Shown: positions 27,838-36,732, counted from the stretch's first letter. The stretch is DNA of 64,000 bases from Candidatus Eiseniibacteriota bacterium (GCA_023129715.1 JAGMBO010000043.1:1-64000); one strand, 5' to 3'. Notes: generated by a model not told the origin, from the sequence alone. Numbers and translations: made by a program.

Positions 27838-30057
27838 GTGAGCAGCGATACCGAACAGAGAGGCGGCCTCGGGACGTTCCTGGGCGTCTATACCCCGACG
27901 GTGCTGACGATCCTCGGGGTGATCATGTTCCTGCGCACGGGGTGGCTGCTGGGACATCTCGGCCTGCCGAAGCTGATCCTCGTCATCTGCCTGGCGAATG
28001 CGATCACCATCATCACGACCCTCTCCTTCTCAGCGGTGGCGACCAACATCCGCATCGGTGTCGCGGGCGCCTACTTCATCACCTCGCGCAGCCTCGGGCT
28101 GGCGGTCGGCGGCGCCATCGGGCTACCGCTCTTCTTCTCACAGGCTTTGTCGGTGACGCTCTATTCGTTCGGTCTGGCCGAGTCGTTGCGCATCATCTGG
28201 CCCGCGCTGCCGTTGCAGCCGGTCGCCCTGGGCGTGGTCCTCGGCGTCGGCCTGCTCGTCTATCTCGGAGCCGGCGCCGCGCTGAAGGCCCAGGTCCCGA
28301 TCATGATCTTGATCGGGGTCGCCCTGGCCGGTCTTGCGATCGGAGCGCTTGCGCGGGGAACCGGGCCGGGGTTCGCCCTCGAGCCGCCCTCGGGTGAACT
28401 CGGCCTCTGGCGGGGATTCGCCGTCTTTTTCCCGGCGGTGACCGGCATCATGGCGGGGCTGGGGCTCTCGGGCGACCTGCGTGATCCGGGGCGGGCCATT
28501 CCGCTGGGAGCGTTCCTGGCGGTGGGAACCGGTCTGATCGTCTATCTCGGCGTGCCGGTTCTGCTGGCCTTCGGCGCCCCGGGGGCGATCCTGCGCGAGG
28601 ATCCGCTCGTCTGGACGCGGATCGCCCCGTTCGGCGCGTTGCTGATCCTGCCGGGGCTCTGGGGGGCGATCTTTTCCTCCGCGGTCGGTTCGATGCTTGG
28701 CGCGCCACGCACGCTTCAGGCGCTCTCCATGGACCGCTTACTGCCCCGGCGCCTGCGCGGACGGCCGGGCACTCCCGGCCAGGCGCAGGGGCGCAGGGCG
28801 CTGACCCCCTGGCTGTTGATCTCGCTCGCCATTTCGTTGGTGGCGGTCTTCCTGGGGGACCTGAACGCCGTGGCGCCGGTCGTGACGATGTTCTTCCTGA
28901 CGGTCTATGGAACGATCAACGTGGTCACCGCACTCGAGACGCTGAGCAAGGATCCTTCCTGGCGTCCGCGCCTGCGAGTGCCCTGGTGGGTTAGTCTGCT
29001 GGGCGCGATCGGGTGCCTCTTTGCGATGGTCTTGATCAATCCCCTGGCCGGCCTGCTCGCCTTTGTCGCCGAGGGGGTTCTCTGGGCCCTGCTCTCCCGC
29101 CGGCAACGGGAGCTGCGCTGGGGCGACGCTCGGCGGGGGATCTATGAAGCGCTCGTCCGTTGGGCGCTGGTACGCCACGCGAACCGGCCGATGAGTGCAC
29201 GCAGCTGGCGGCCGAATGTGCTCGTCTTCGTTTCCGACCCGGTCCAGCATCTCGACCTGATCCGCTTCGGGGACTGGTTCAGCCAGGCCCGAGGCGTGGT
29301 CACGGTCTGTGAGCTCGTGGTCGGAGATCTGCTCGAGGAGGACCTCGATCTTGCCGCGCGCCGCCGAACCATGCGCAAGCTGTTCTTGCAGGAGCGGCTC
29401 GTCGTCTTTCCCGAGGTGATGGTTGTCTCCGACATTGTCGAGGGCATTACCCAGGTAGCCCAAGCCAACGGGCTTGGCACGATGGACAGCAACGCCGTCT
29501 TGCTCGGCTGGCCCAAGGACCGCGGGCTGATGACCGAGTTTCTGCGCGTCATGCGCCGGCTCGAGCGCGTGCGCCGCTCGTTGATCATCGGGAGAATTCA
29601 GCCGAGCTACTCGATGCCCCGCTCCGGCGCGCCCCGCACGGTCCATGTCTGGTGGGGAGGCATGCAGCGCAATGGGGATCTCATGCTGTTGCTGGCGCAC
29701 CTGCTTACCCGCAACGCCGCCTGGCACGGGTCCCGCGTCGAGGTCTTGAGCATCGCCTCCAACGATCTGGCCCGGCAGCAGACCGAGACATACTTGAGCC
29801 GGTTGATGCCCGAGATCCGCATCGAAGCCCAGCCACGGGTGATCATGAAGCCCAAGGACCGCAGCGTGCGCGATGTGATCCATGCGGAGAGCGCCGAGGC
29901 CGATGTCGTCTTCTTCGGCCTGGCGACACCCGCGGCGGGGGAGGCGGAGAGCTATGCTCAGCGGATCGAGGAGCTCGCGGGTGATCTTCCGACGGTCTTC
30001 TTCGTCAAGAACTCATCGCTCTTCGTGGGGGATTTGTTGAAGAGTGGCGGCGCCTGA
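27838..30057 (+). CDS. SLC12-like (cation-chloride cotransporter family) APC transporter
   Basis: From GTG at 27838 the protein has 739 residues. Twelve hydrophobic segments (about 15-480) open with LGTFLGVYTPTVLTILGVIMFLR, the pattern of Na-K-Cl cotransporter relatives. A large soluble C-terminal domain (about 500-739) follows, with NVLVFVSDPVQHLDLIRFGDW as in SLC12 regulatory domains. Transport of chloride or amino acids with cations is inferred. The start is uncertain: an ATG at 27807 is out of frame by one base because of a C8G10 tract. Divergent from the M18 peptidase. Confidence 0.87.
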   Translation: MSSDTEQRGGLGTFLGVYTPTVLTILGVIMFLRTGWLLGHLGLPKLILVICLANAITIITTLSFSAVATNIRIGVAGAYFITSRSLGLAVGGAIGLPLFFSQALSVTLYSFGLAESLRIIWPALPLQPVALGVVLGVGLLVYLGAGAALKAQVPIMILIGVALAGLAIGALARGTGPGFALEPPSGELGLWRGFAVFFPAVTGIMAGLGLSGDLRDPGRAIPLGAFLAVGTGLIVYLGVPVLLAFGAPGAILREDPLVWTRIAPFGALLILPGLWGAIFSSAVGSMLGAPRTLQALSMDRLLPRRLRGRPGTPGQAQGRRALTPWLLISLAISLVAVFLGDLNAVAPVVTMFFLTVYGTINVVTALETLSKDPSWRPRLRVPWWVSLLGAIGCLFAMVLINPLAGLLAFVAEGVLWALLSRRQRELRWGDARRGIYEALVRWALVRHANRPMSARSWRPNVLVFVSDPVQHLDLIRFGDWFSQARGVVTVCELVVGDLLEEDLDLAARRRTMRKLFLQERLVVFPEVMVVSDIVEGITQVAQANGLGTMDSNAVLLGWPKDRGLMTEFLRVMRRLERVRRSLIIGRIQPSYSMPRSGAPRTVHVWWGGMQRNGDLMLLLAHLLTRNAAWHGSRVEVLSIASNDLARQQTETYLSRLMPEIRIEAQPRVIMKPKDRSVRDVIHAESAEADVVFFGLATPAAGEAESYAQRIEELAGDLPTVFFVKNSSLFVGDLLKSGGA

Positions 30058-30532
30058 GCCGCCGCGTCATGAGGAGGCTGCTGGGCTAGATCACTTCTCG
30101 CGATTCGGCACAGCCCAATCGGCGAGCGGTCCACTCGCCACCGGCACGTTCGTGATTCGTGCAGAGCCGCTTAGCCGCCCAGAGCTCTGAAGGCGAAGCG
30201 CGCATCCGCGACCACTCGGGCTGTAAGACAGTTTCCCAGTCTATCAACGTTCTTGATACTCGCGCCGGCAATCTCGCGACCTCACACGGGCGACAAGGCG
30301 AATTCGCAGATGTCGGCGCATGACGATGAGAGAAGTGTAACCTTTGCTCCCTCAAGCGTGTCCATCTATGTAGTCATGGATCACTACGCCATGTCGTCTC
30401 CTCATGGCCTGCCTCTTGTATAGGTATCGGCGAGGGGGGATGCCGTGCAGCGTGAGGATCATTCCGCCTGCAGGAAACCACCCGGTTCCGGCCTGCGTAT
30501 CTGCAGTTGCGCGGGATTCTTCGGGGAACACC
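30058..30532. other. intergenic region without identifiable gene
   Basis: This 475-base stretch between the SLC12-like transporter and the agmatine-deiminase-like gene has a lower GC content than its neighbours. Short frames on both strands have no recognisable protein character. I found no hairpin terminator and no promoter with proper spacing. Confidence 0.4.
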
Positions 30533-31798
30533 ATGGACATGATCGGGGACAGATGGAGATCGTGGCTGGTGGCGGTGGTCGGCACGATCGTTGCGGCTGC
30601 GCTGGCGGCGGTCTTCCTGGGCAGCGTTAGCGGTGACGGTCACACGCCGCAGGTGTCGGCTCGTACTCCGTGGCTCGCGATGGCCGGGATCGGCTCCGCC
30701 GGGGCTGGGCCCATGTCGGGTGGCGCGGGCGACGAGGTGGAGGCCGCTGGGCGCGTGGGCATTCCCGCCGACTTCGAGCCCTGTGAGGCGTTGGTCATTG
30801 GCGGCACGGAATTGGTGTTGAACAACGCCGCGTGTATCGCCGAGATCGTCGCGGCGATCGATGGACGTGTCCCGGTGTTATGTCTCGTGTGTGATGAGCA
30901 TCATGGGCGCCGCGTTCAAGAGATGTGTGACCGACGCGGCGTGCCTCCGGGAGCGATCCACTTCGCCCAAATCCCCTACCAGAGTCGCTGGATCCGGGAC
31001 TTCGGGCCGCTCTTCGTCCGGCGCGTCGACGGCAATCTGCAGGTGGTGGACGCACAGTTCGCCCGCCCGGGCCTGGAGCGTGAGGACCAGCTGCCCCGTT
31101 ATCTGGCCGGGTTCTTCCGGCTCCCGCTGCGAGAGATGCCCATGCTCCTGGAGGGTGGAAACCTGCTCAGCAATGGACGCGGGCTCTACATCAGCACCTA
31201 CCGGGTGCTTGTCGCCAACGAGGTCAAGGGACGCGAGATTCCCATGTTGCAGCAGATGATGCGCGACTACTGCGAGGTTCAGCGCTGGCTCGCGGTTCCG
31301 CCGCTGCAGGGAGAGCCGACCGGCCACTTGGATCTGATGGTCACTCTGACGGCCCCGAATGTCGCCGTCGTTGCGCAGGCGGATCCGGCGGCAGATCCGG
31401 TCAATGCCCAGCTTCTCGACGAAGCCACCGAACGCATCGGGCGCGAGCAGACGCCGCTTGGTCCGATGAAGGTCTTCCGGATCCCCTTGCCCAGCCACCA
31501 GGACGGGATCTGGCGAACCTACAACAATGTGCTCTTCGCCAACGGCGCGCTGCTCGTTCCGCAGTACCCAGCCACTTGCCCCAGCGAGGATGCGCAGGCT
31601 TTGGCCATCTTCCGCAAAGTGTTGCCCGAGTGGGAGATCGTCGGGATCGACTGCGAGGCCCTCGTCCGCAACCAGGGTGCGCTCCACTGCCTGGCGATCA
31701 ATGTCCCCCTCTTGCGGCAGGCCGAGGTCGCCGGAAACGTCCCGAGCACCGCGCAGTCGCCGGTGCCGGAATCGATGAGGCGCGCGCGGGGGCTCTGA
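30533..31798 (+). CDS. membrane-anchored agmatine deiminase / Porphyromonas-type peptidylarginine deiminase family protein
   Basis: From the ATG at 30533 the protein has 421 residues. It has an N-terminal hydrophobic segment (about 10-32, LVAVVGTIVAAALAAVFLG) that acts as signal or anchor. The deiminase-fold motifs follow: WIRDFGPLFV (substrate aspartate), EGGNLL, TGHLDLMV (His-Asp) and GALHCLAINVP with the catalytic cysteine near the C terminus. These are the residues of the guanidine-modifying superfamily that turns agmatine or peptidyl arginine into carbamoyl/citrulline products. Most agmatine deiminases are cytoplasmic, so an exported form points to action on external peptides or amines. 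Neighbours give no pathway. Confidence 0.85.
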   Translation: MDMIGDRWRSWLVAVVGTIVAAALAAVFLGSVSGDGHTPQVSARTPWLAMAGIGSAGAGPMSGGAGDEVEAAGRVGIPADFEPCEALVIGGTELVLNNAACIAEIVAAIDGRVPVLCLVCDEHHGRRVQEMCDRRGVPPGAIHFAQIPYQSRWIRDFGPLFVRRVDGNLQVVDAQFARPGLEREDQLPRYLAGFFRLPLREMPMLLEGGNLLSNGRGLYISTYRVLVANEVKGREIPMLQQMMRDYCEVQRWLAVPPLQGEPTGHLDLMVTLTAPNVAVVAQADPAADPVNAQLLDEATERIGREQTPLGPMKVFRIPLPSHQDGIWRTYNNVLFANGALLVPQYPATCPSEDAQALAIFRKVLPEWEIVGIDCEALVRNQGALHCLAINVPLLRQAEVAGNVPSTAQSPVPESMRRARGL

Positions 31799-31801
31799 CG
31801 C

Positions 31802-31902
31802 CGGCGCCTCGTTCTAGCCACGGTCGACTTCCTCGACCCGCCGTACCACTTCATCCGTTCACCGATCAGTGAACGCGGTTTCCACTTGAGCGAGCGCGGT
31901 TG
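31802..31902 (-). pseudogene. duplicated 3' fragment of the nucleotidyltransferase-like gene
   Basis: About 101 bases match 33001-33102 at roughly 90 percent identity with one single-base gap, offset by about 1200 bases. The second copy is the C-terminal end plus stop of the gene at 33013-33858. Here only RSLKW, RSLIGERMKWY and a frameshifted tail remain. Together the two copies form direct repeats around the small membrane protein/regulator pair. Confidence 0.8.
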
Positions 31903-31976
31903 CTAGCGCCGCCGTGGCGGTCTCTAGCAGCGGTCTTCCCGCAGCGAAAAACGATCCGTGAGATTCGATTCAGGGC

Positions 31977-32005
31977 TTGACAGCCTTGGGTTGGTACTCT
32001 AAAAT
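31977..32005 (+). promoter_or_regulatory. strong sigma-70-type promoter
   Basis: TTGACA (31977-31982) is separated by exactly 17 bases from TAAAAT (32000-32005), 35 bases before the ATG at 32040. A purine-rich GGAAGGGGG site lies at 32025-32033. This promoter would drive the membrane protein and winged-helix regulator pair. Confidence 0.8.
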
Positions 32006-32018
32006 ATAGAGTACTCTA
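31995..32018 (+). promoter_or_regulatory. palindromic operator overlapping the -10 box
   Basis: TACTCTA (31995-32001), a 5-base spacer and TAGAGTA (32007-32013) form a perfect 7-bp inverted repeat. A third half-site, TACTCTA, overlaps at 32012-32018 and makes a second palindrome, TAGAGTACTCTA. The array covers the -10 box, so a bound regulator would block transcription. The winged-helix protein encoded by the second gene is the natural candidate. Confidence 0.75.
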
Positions 32019-32039
32019 ATAAACGGAAGGGGGCATTCC

Positions 32040-32609
32040 ATGATTTCCAAGCAAATGGAGTCAGATCTTGGCTACGTCAAGGATCTGGTCAGAAGATCCG
32101 ACCGCCAGCCTACTCCGGCCTCAATCTACTTGCTCTGGGCGGCACTCGTATTGGTCGGCTTCGCGCTGGTGGATCTGGCTTCGGGGCGGGCCGTCGGCTT
32201 CTTCTGGATGATTGCCGGCCCGCTGGGCGGGATCGCCAGCGGGTTTCTGGGCCGCCGCAGCGGCCTGCGTAGTGGGCAGATCCGGCGGGATATCGGTATC
32301 CGGCACGCGCTCCATTGGGGCGGTATGCTGGTTCTCACCGCCCTCGCGGTCCTGCTGGCTCTGACCGGGCACATTCCCCGGGACGAGATGGGCCGGGTCA
32401 TCTTGCTGGTCGTGGCTTTCGGCTGGTGGAGTGCCGGCGTGCACTTCGATCGCGTCTTCCTGTGGCTGGGGGGCGTGATGATGCTCGGCTTCGTCGGGAC
32501 GCTCCTCTTCGAGCGCTACGCCTGGACCGCTCTGGGTCTGCTCATTGCGATTGCGCTGGTGATTGTTGCTTCTCACCAAGGTCGCCGAAATGCCACGCAA
32601 GAAAGATAG
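32040..32609 (+). CDS. small multispanning membrane protein of unknown function
   Basis: The 189-residue protein has a short charged N terminus (about 1-28) and five hydrophobic segments, including about 30-47, 49-67, 92-110, 118-134 and 140-178. The last region reads as two adjoining helices. Small 4-6 helix proteins of this kind often accompany PF13601-type winged-helix regulators. It starts 35 bases below a near-consensus promoter and overlaps the regulator gene by 20 bases, so the two are translationally coupled. No enzyme or transport motif can be seen. Confidence 0.8.
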   Translation: MISKQMESDLGYVKDLVRRSDRQPTPASIYLLWAALVLVGFALVDLASGRAVGFFWMIAGPLGGIASGFLGRRSGLRSGQIRRDIGIRHALHWGGMLVLTALAVLLALTGHIPRDEMGRVILLVVAFGWWSAGVHFDRVFLWLGGVMMLGFVGTLLFERYAWTALGLLIAIALVIVASHQGRRNATQER

Positions 32610-32916
32610 TGGCGACAGTCGCATCCGCGCGGGGCTCAGAGGCCTGAACAAGCTCCTGGGACACCGCGCTCGGCTCGGAATCTGTGTCCTCCTGGCGCGT
32701 AACGATCAACTCTCCTTCAGTCGGCTGAAGGAGATCATCGAGGAAACCGACGGCAATCTGGGTGCCCAGCTGCGCAAGCTCGAGGATGAGGGTTTCGTCA
32801 CTGTGCGCAAGGAGTTTCAGAATCGCAGGCCGGTGAGCTGGTACGCCTTGACGGCGCGAGGCCGGCGAGGTCTCGAGGCGCATCTGGACGCTCTGGGGCG
32901 ACTCACCACGGAGTAG
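32590..32916 (+). CDS. winged-helix transcriptional regulator (PF13601/MarR-PadR-like)
   Basis: The 108-residue protein begins MPRKK at 32590, inside the end of the previous gene. It contains a winged helix: LNKLLGHRARLGICVLLARN, SFSRLKEIIEETDGNLGAQLRKLEDEG (recognition helix) and FVTVRKEFQNRRPVSWYALT (wing). This is the HTH_34/PF13601 pattern, close to ArsR and PadR folds, usually a small repressor. It most likely binds the TACTCTA/TAGAGTA operator upstream of its own operon. No metal- or ligand-binding cysteine cluster is present. Confidence 0.88.
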   Translation: MPRKKDSGDSRIRAGLRGLNKLLGHRARLGICVLLARNDQLSFSRLKEIIEETDGNLGAQLRKLEDEGFVTVRKEFQNRRPVSWYALTARGRRGLEAHLDALGRLTTE

Positions 32917-33012
32917 GGAAATACACGACAGCTGTCGTTTGGCCCGTGCACGCAGGCGACTCCGTGCGTCCGGAGAACCTGATGGCGGCGGCTCGGACGC
33001 CGACGCCTCGCT

Positions 33013-33858
33013 CTAACCACGGTCAACTTCCTCAACCTCGTCGTACCACTTCATCCGTTCACCGATCAGTGAACGCAATCTCCACTTGAGCGAGCGCGGT
33101 TGGCGGGCGATCAGCTCCGCGAGCTGATCGAGCTTGCGCCGCACTCGATCGGCGTCTTCGGCTTGCAGATACTCGCCGGCGAAATGGGCGGTCTTCTCGA
33201 TGTTCATCGAGGCGGTTCGCCACCAGCCCCAATCGCGGCCGCAGAGGCGGGCGAGATAGGTGCCGTCGATGTGCCCTTTCCGTTCGCCGCTTGTCGAGAT
33301 GGGATGCTGGCTGAGCAAGACCATGATGTCGATCAGGTCCTTGCGATTGATCTCGACGATTTGGAGCTTTTCGAGCAGCAGGTCGACGAGGCTGATTGTG
33401 CGGTCATCGATCTCGAGGCGGCCGCGGAAATCGATGTCGTGGCAGAAGCGGAGCTTGTCGATAAAGACGTCCGAGTGGATCGGTTCGCTCGGGTGATAGA
33501 AGATGCGACGCTGGTGACCGAAGAGCCGCAAGACGTTCTGGTTCTCAGTCCAGCCGAGTTCGAAGAAGAGGTCCTGGATCTTGTCGATCTGCTTGCCATA
33601 GGCGACGAAGTCGATGTCGGTCAGGTAGCGCTGGTTGTCGTATTCCATGTACTTGGTGTCAGGACATTGGATCCGGAAGGCGAGCGAGCCGATCAGGCGC
33701 AGGGTGACGCCCTGCTCGTGCGCCCGCGGGAGAAGCTGATCGAGGACCTTGATGAACCGGGTCTCCTGCTCTGCGAGTACCTCCGGGGTCAATTCGGTCC
33801 CCGAGGGAATACACGGGATTTCCAATCCGGAGGCGGCACCCGCACTTTCTGCAGTCAT
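33013..33858 (-). CDS. nucleotidyltransferase-fold-like protein
   Basis: The 281-residue protein shows a GS...D-x-D pattern (LRLIGSLAFRI, then RYLTDIDFVAYG), as in the nucleotidyltransferase superfamily. The chain then has PIHSDVFIDKLRFCHDIDF and SLVDLLLEKLQIVEINRKDLIDI, which resemble families annotated as nucleotidyltransferase/AbiEii-like. The start is 3 bases downstream of the metallophosphoesterase stop, so the two form an operon. The last 30 codons are duplicated at 31802-31902. Whether it transfers nucleotides cannot be told from the sequence. Confidence 0.7.
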   Translation of the reverse strand: MTAESAGAASGLEIPCIPSGTELTPEVLAEQETRFIKVLDQLLPRAHEQGVTLRLIGSLAFRIQCPDTKYMEYDNQRYLTDIDFVAYGKQIDKIQDLFFELGWTENQNVLRLFGHQRRIFYHPSEPIHSDVFIDKLRFCHDIDFRGRLEIDDRTISLVDLLLEKLQIVEINRKDLIDIMVLLSQHPISTSGERKGHIDGTYLARLCGRDWGWWRTASMNIEKTAHFAGEYLQAEDADRVRRKLDQLAELIARQPRSLKWRLRSLIGERMKWYDEVEEVDRG

Positions 33859-33861
33859 GGC

Positions 33862-34812
33862 CTATCCCTCGACTTTCCAGTAGTTTGTGATACTGCGGCC
33901 CGCGGTCTCGACGATGTAGCCGCGCAAGATCCCCTCGCCGTATTCCGAGCCGGGGTTGACGATCGGCGTCTCGCCGATCTTGTCGTCGCCATAGGCTTCG
34001 TGGATGTGGCCGTGCAGGCCGATCAGGGGCTGGTGTTTCTCGATCGCCTCGGTGACCGCCTTGGAGCCGACGTGCACGAAGTTGACCTGGCCCGCGATGG
34101 TCACCGGCTTCATGTCGCCGGCCAGTTCAGGGGCAAGGTCGAGCATCGTGCCATGGGGCGGAGGATGGAAGTTGAAGATCGCCTGCGAGGGGTCATCGAG
34201 CCGCTCGACCAGCTTCTTGATCCGCCTGCCGAGCGTCTTCTCGCTCTCCTCGCGCGGGGTGTCCCAAGGCGTTGGATTGACATGATCGAGACTGATCATG
34301 GGGATTCCCAGAACCTCGACCACGTCATCGAGACACCAACGGATGCCCCGGTCGCTGAAGGACTTGATCACGTCATCGATCTCGAAGTCGTCGTCGTTCC
34401 CGGGCATCACGATCACGTCGATCTTGCCGACGTCGATCTTCGCCAGCAGCATGTCCATCCATTGTGCAAGCCGGTCTTTGATCAGCGCGAGCATGATCCG
34501 CTCGACTTCCCCGGGATTGTCTTGCAGTTCCTTGATGCGATCCCGGTCACAGTGCAGGGTGTAGGCGCCGGCATCCTGAATGCGCTGTTCCATCTCGTCC
34601 AGCTCACTGCCTTCGGCGAGCGTCCAGTTCTTGCCGAAGTAGTAGGCCGCGTGCTTGCCGTTGCCCTGAGCGATGATCGGCACCAAGGACTTGCCGGTGA
34701 GATCACCGCAGAGCAGCAGGGCATCGACCCCGTAGAGCTCGGGAATGCGAACCCACTTGCGCCACACGCTGCTTGCCCCATGAACATCGACCGAGAAGAA
34801 GAGCTTGGCCAT
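33862..34812 (-). CDS. metallophosphoesterase
   Basis: From the ATG at 34812 the 316-residue protein starts MAKLFFSVDVHGAS and carries LLLCGDLTG, VMPGNDDDFEID, FNFHPPPHG and GLHGHIHEAYG, the full metal-ligand set of calcineurin-like phosphoesterases. An insertion of about 70 residues between the GD and GND motifs separates it from small phosphodiesterases. It lies directly upstream of the nucleotidyltransferase-like gene. Paired phosphoesterase and nucleotidyltransferase-like activities could make and remove a phosphate-linked modification, but this is speculation. The frame extends upstream to 34923 with unnatural composition, so the ATG with GGAGG nearby is preferred. Confidence 0.85.
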   Translation of the reverse strand: MAKLFFSVDVHGASSVWRKWVRIPELYGVDALLLCGDLTGKSLVPIIAQGNGKHAAYYFGKNWTLAEGSELDEMEQRIQDAGAYTLHCDRDRIKELQDNPGEVERIMLALIKDRLAQWMDMLLAKIDVGKIDVIVMPGNDDDFEIDDVIKSFSDRGIRWCLDDVVEVLGIPMISLDHVNPTPWDTPREESEKTLGRRIKKLVERLDDPSQAIFNFHPPPHGTMLDLAPELAGDMKPVTIAGQVNFVHVGSKAVTEAIEKHQPLIGLHGHIHEAYGDDKIGETPIVNPGSEYGEGILRGYIVETAGRSITNYWKVEG

Positions 34813-34962
34813 AGGATATCCGTTTCCTCCCCTTCGCTCGACGCCGGTTCTTGGCCGGCGCCGATTCCCATTCGCTGTTGCCTCTTGCAGGGCGCCGCCC
34901 TTCGCCCGACGGTGCCATGCCACGAGCGTATTCCGGGCCGGCCGGGAGGCACGCGGTGCTCA

Positions 34963-36543
34963 CTACTCGGGCGGGATCTGCGAGTAGATCTTGCTGACGT
35001 CGATGCCTTCGCGCTTGTTCTTCGCCTGCTGAACCAGATAGACGACCATGCCGACCATCATCACCAATACCAGGGTTATCATGATGACCGGCGAGAAATT
35101 CTTCAGCGACAGGTAGATGAAGAACCAGCCGACTGCGAAGGTGAACGCCCCCAGTAGCGAGATCACCGGCAGCTTGCCGATTTCCCACTTGACCGGCGAG
35201 CGGTCGTAGATCTCGGGCTTGTGATAGGGCAATAGCATGGCGCTCAGGCCGAACGGCCAGAAGATGAAGAAGACCGTCAGGGTCAGGACCGAGAGGATTA
35301 CATCGACCGAGAGCGTCATGATCAAGACACCGATGAGGCAGAAGACCGCGTTCAAGTGAACCGCCGTCGTCGGCGAGCCCGTGCGCCGGTTGACATTGGC
35401 AAGCGCCTTGGGGAAGGACCTATCCATCGCCATGGCGAAGGCGAGCCGTGAATTCGCCAAGAAACCGGGCAGAATCGAGTTGGCGAACCAGAGGGCGATC
35501 GAGATGGTCACGATCAGACCAAACCAGACATTCTTGGCGATGGCCATGAAGTAGAAGGAGATCGAGGGCTGGACCAGTCCCCCCATGATGCCCGAGAGGG
35601 CCTCGGGGTGGTTGTCATGCAGGAAGTCATACTGCCCGACGAAGTCGCCGAAGGCGCGGTAGACGGCGACGACGATGACTACATAGAAGAGCCCGACGAA
35701 AAGCGTTCCGAAGAGGAAGCCGCGGATCATGCTGGTCTTGGGCGTCTTGATCTCCCCCCCGGCGTAGTTGATGATCGTAATACTCGTATAGGCCCAGATG
35801 ACGACGATCAGCGCCTTGATCGTGCTGGCGAGCGAGAAAGCATGCTTCTCCCAGCCCAGCTCGGTTGCGCGGGCCTGGATTTCCTGAAACGTTCCTGCAC
35901 CCCAGGTCTGGTTGAAGGCCTGCATCACGTTCTCGAGGTCGCCGGAGAGAAAGAACCAGAGCACCGCGATGGTGATCCCAACCAGCGGAATGAAGAAGAT
36001 CAGGCGCATGATGTGCTTGACGTGACGGATGCCGCGGCAGGCGACGGCCCAGAAGAGCGCAACCCAGAGCACACCGCCGATTGTTTGCCACAGCGGCGTC
36101 TGCATGGCCTCACCAAGGGAGGCGAGCCAGCCGACGCCGCTGGTCAAGGCGGCGGTGGAGAAACCCGATCCGATCAATCCCACGACGATATAGCCGAGCA
36201 CGCCACTCGAGAGACCGTAGCCGACGAAAAGCAGCCAGGCGCTCAAATACCCCAGGGTCGGACCCAAGACCCGGCTGACGGCGATGTAGAGCCCTCCCGA
36301 TCGCGGCATCGTCGCCGAGTTGATCGCCACTAACAGACTGATCGGGAAAAAGATCAGCAGGCCGATGGCAAAGGCGAGCGGGAGGCTCGCCCCGGGGAAG
36401 TCGGCCGCGGTCGAGACCGAGTAGTAGATCACACCCGAGGCAGCCGGGCCGGCCACCACGAAGATGAAGACATCGAGCCAGGAGAGCTCGCGCACTAAGC
36501 CCGAGGCCCGGCGCGTGAAGATCACGCCGCCCTGTTCGTTCAT
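34963..36543 (-). CDS. APC-family amino acid permease
   Basis: The 526-residue protein starts at an ATG with a consensus AGGAGG 5 bases upstream. About twelve to fourteen hydrophobic segments are visible, beginning with LSWLDVFIFVVAGPAASGVIYY and FAIGLLIFFPISLLVAINSATMP. The style is the amino acid/polyamine/organocation superfamily (LeuT fold) of the type close to basic amino acid or drug/polyamine permeases. A C-terminal tail ends KNKREGIDVSKIYSQIPPE. The substrate is unassigned. It is divergent from the heme sensor kinase across a minisatellite region. Confidence 0.88.
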   Translation of the reverse strand: MNEQGGVIFTRRASGLVRELSWLDVFIFVVAGPAASGVIYYSVSTAADFPGASLPLAFAIGLLIFFPISLLVAINSATMPRSGGLYIAVSRVLGPTLGYLSAWLLFVGYGLSSGVLGYIVVGLIGSGFSTAALTSGVGWLASLGEAMQTPLWQTIGGVLWVALFWAVACRGIRHVKHIMRLIFFIPLVGITIAVLWFFLSGDLENVMQAFNQTWGAGTFQEIQARATELGWEKHAFSLASTIKALIVVIWAYTSITIINYAGGEIKTPKTSMIRGFLFGTLFVGLFYVVIVVAVYRAFGDFVGQYDFLHDNHPEALSGIMGGLVQPSISFYFMAIAKNVWFGLIVTISIALWFANSILPGFLANSRLAFAMAMDRSFPKALANVNRRTGSPTTAVHLNAVFCLIGVLIMTLSVDVILSVLTLTVFFIFWPFGLSAMLLPYHKPEIYDRSPVKWEIGKLPVISLLGAFTFAVGWFFIYLSLKNFSPVIMITLVLVMMVGMVVYLVQQAKNKREGIDVSKIYSQIPPE

Positions 36544-36732
36544 GGAACCTCCTATGGAGCTGGGAGAACCCAGGTCGGGGAGAAGGGAACTCGACGGCGG
36601 CCCCAGCGCTCCGGTGCCGACAAGTCGCTTCCGCACGGATACGGACACCCGCTACGCGGAGATGCATATCGCACCCCTCGCTCACTCAATCCCATCCTAA
36701 CGAAGATGTGCACGTGGATCAACCGGGCCACC

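Noticed and set aside
33100-35157. 685-codon open frame on the plus strand
   Set aside because: It is antisense to the nucleotidyltransferase-like and metallophosphoesterase genes and contains no domain of its own.
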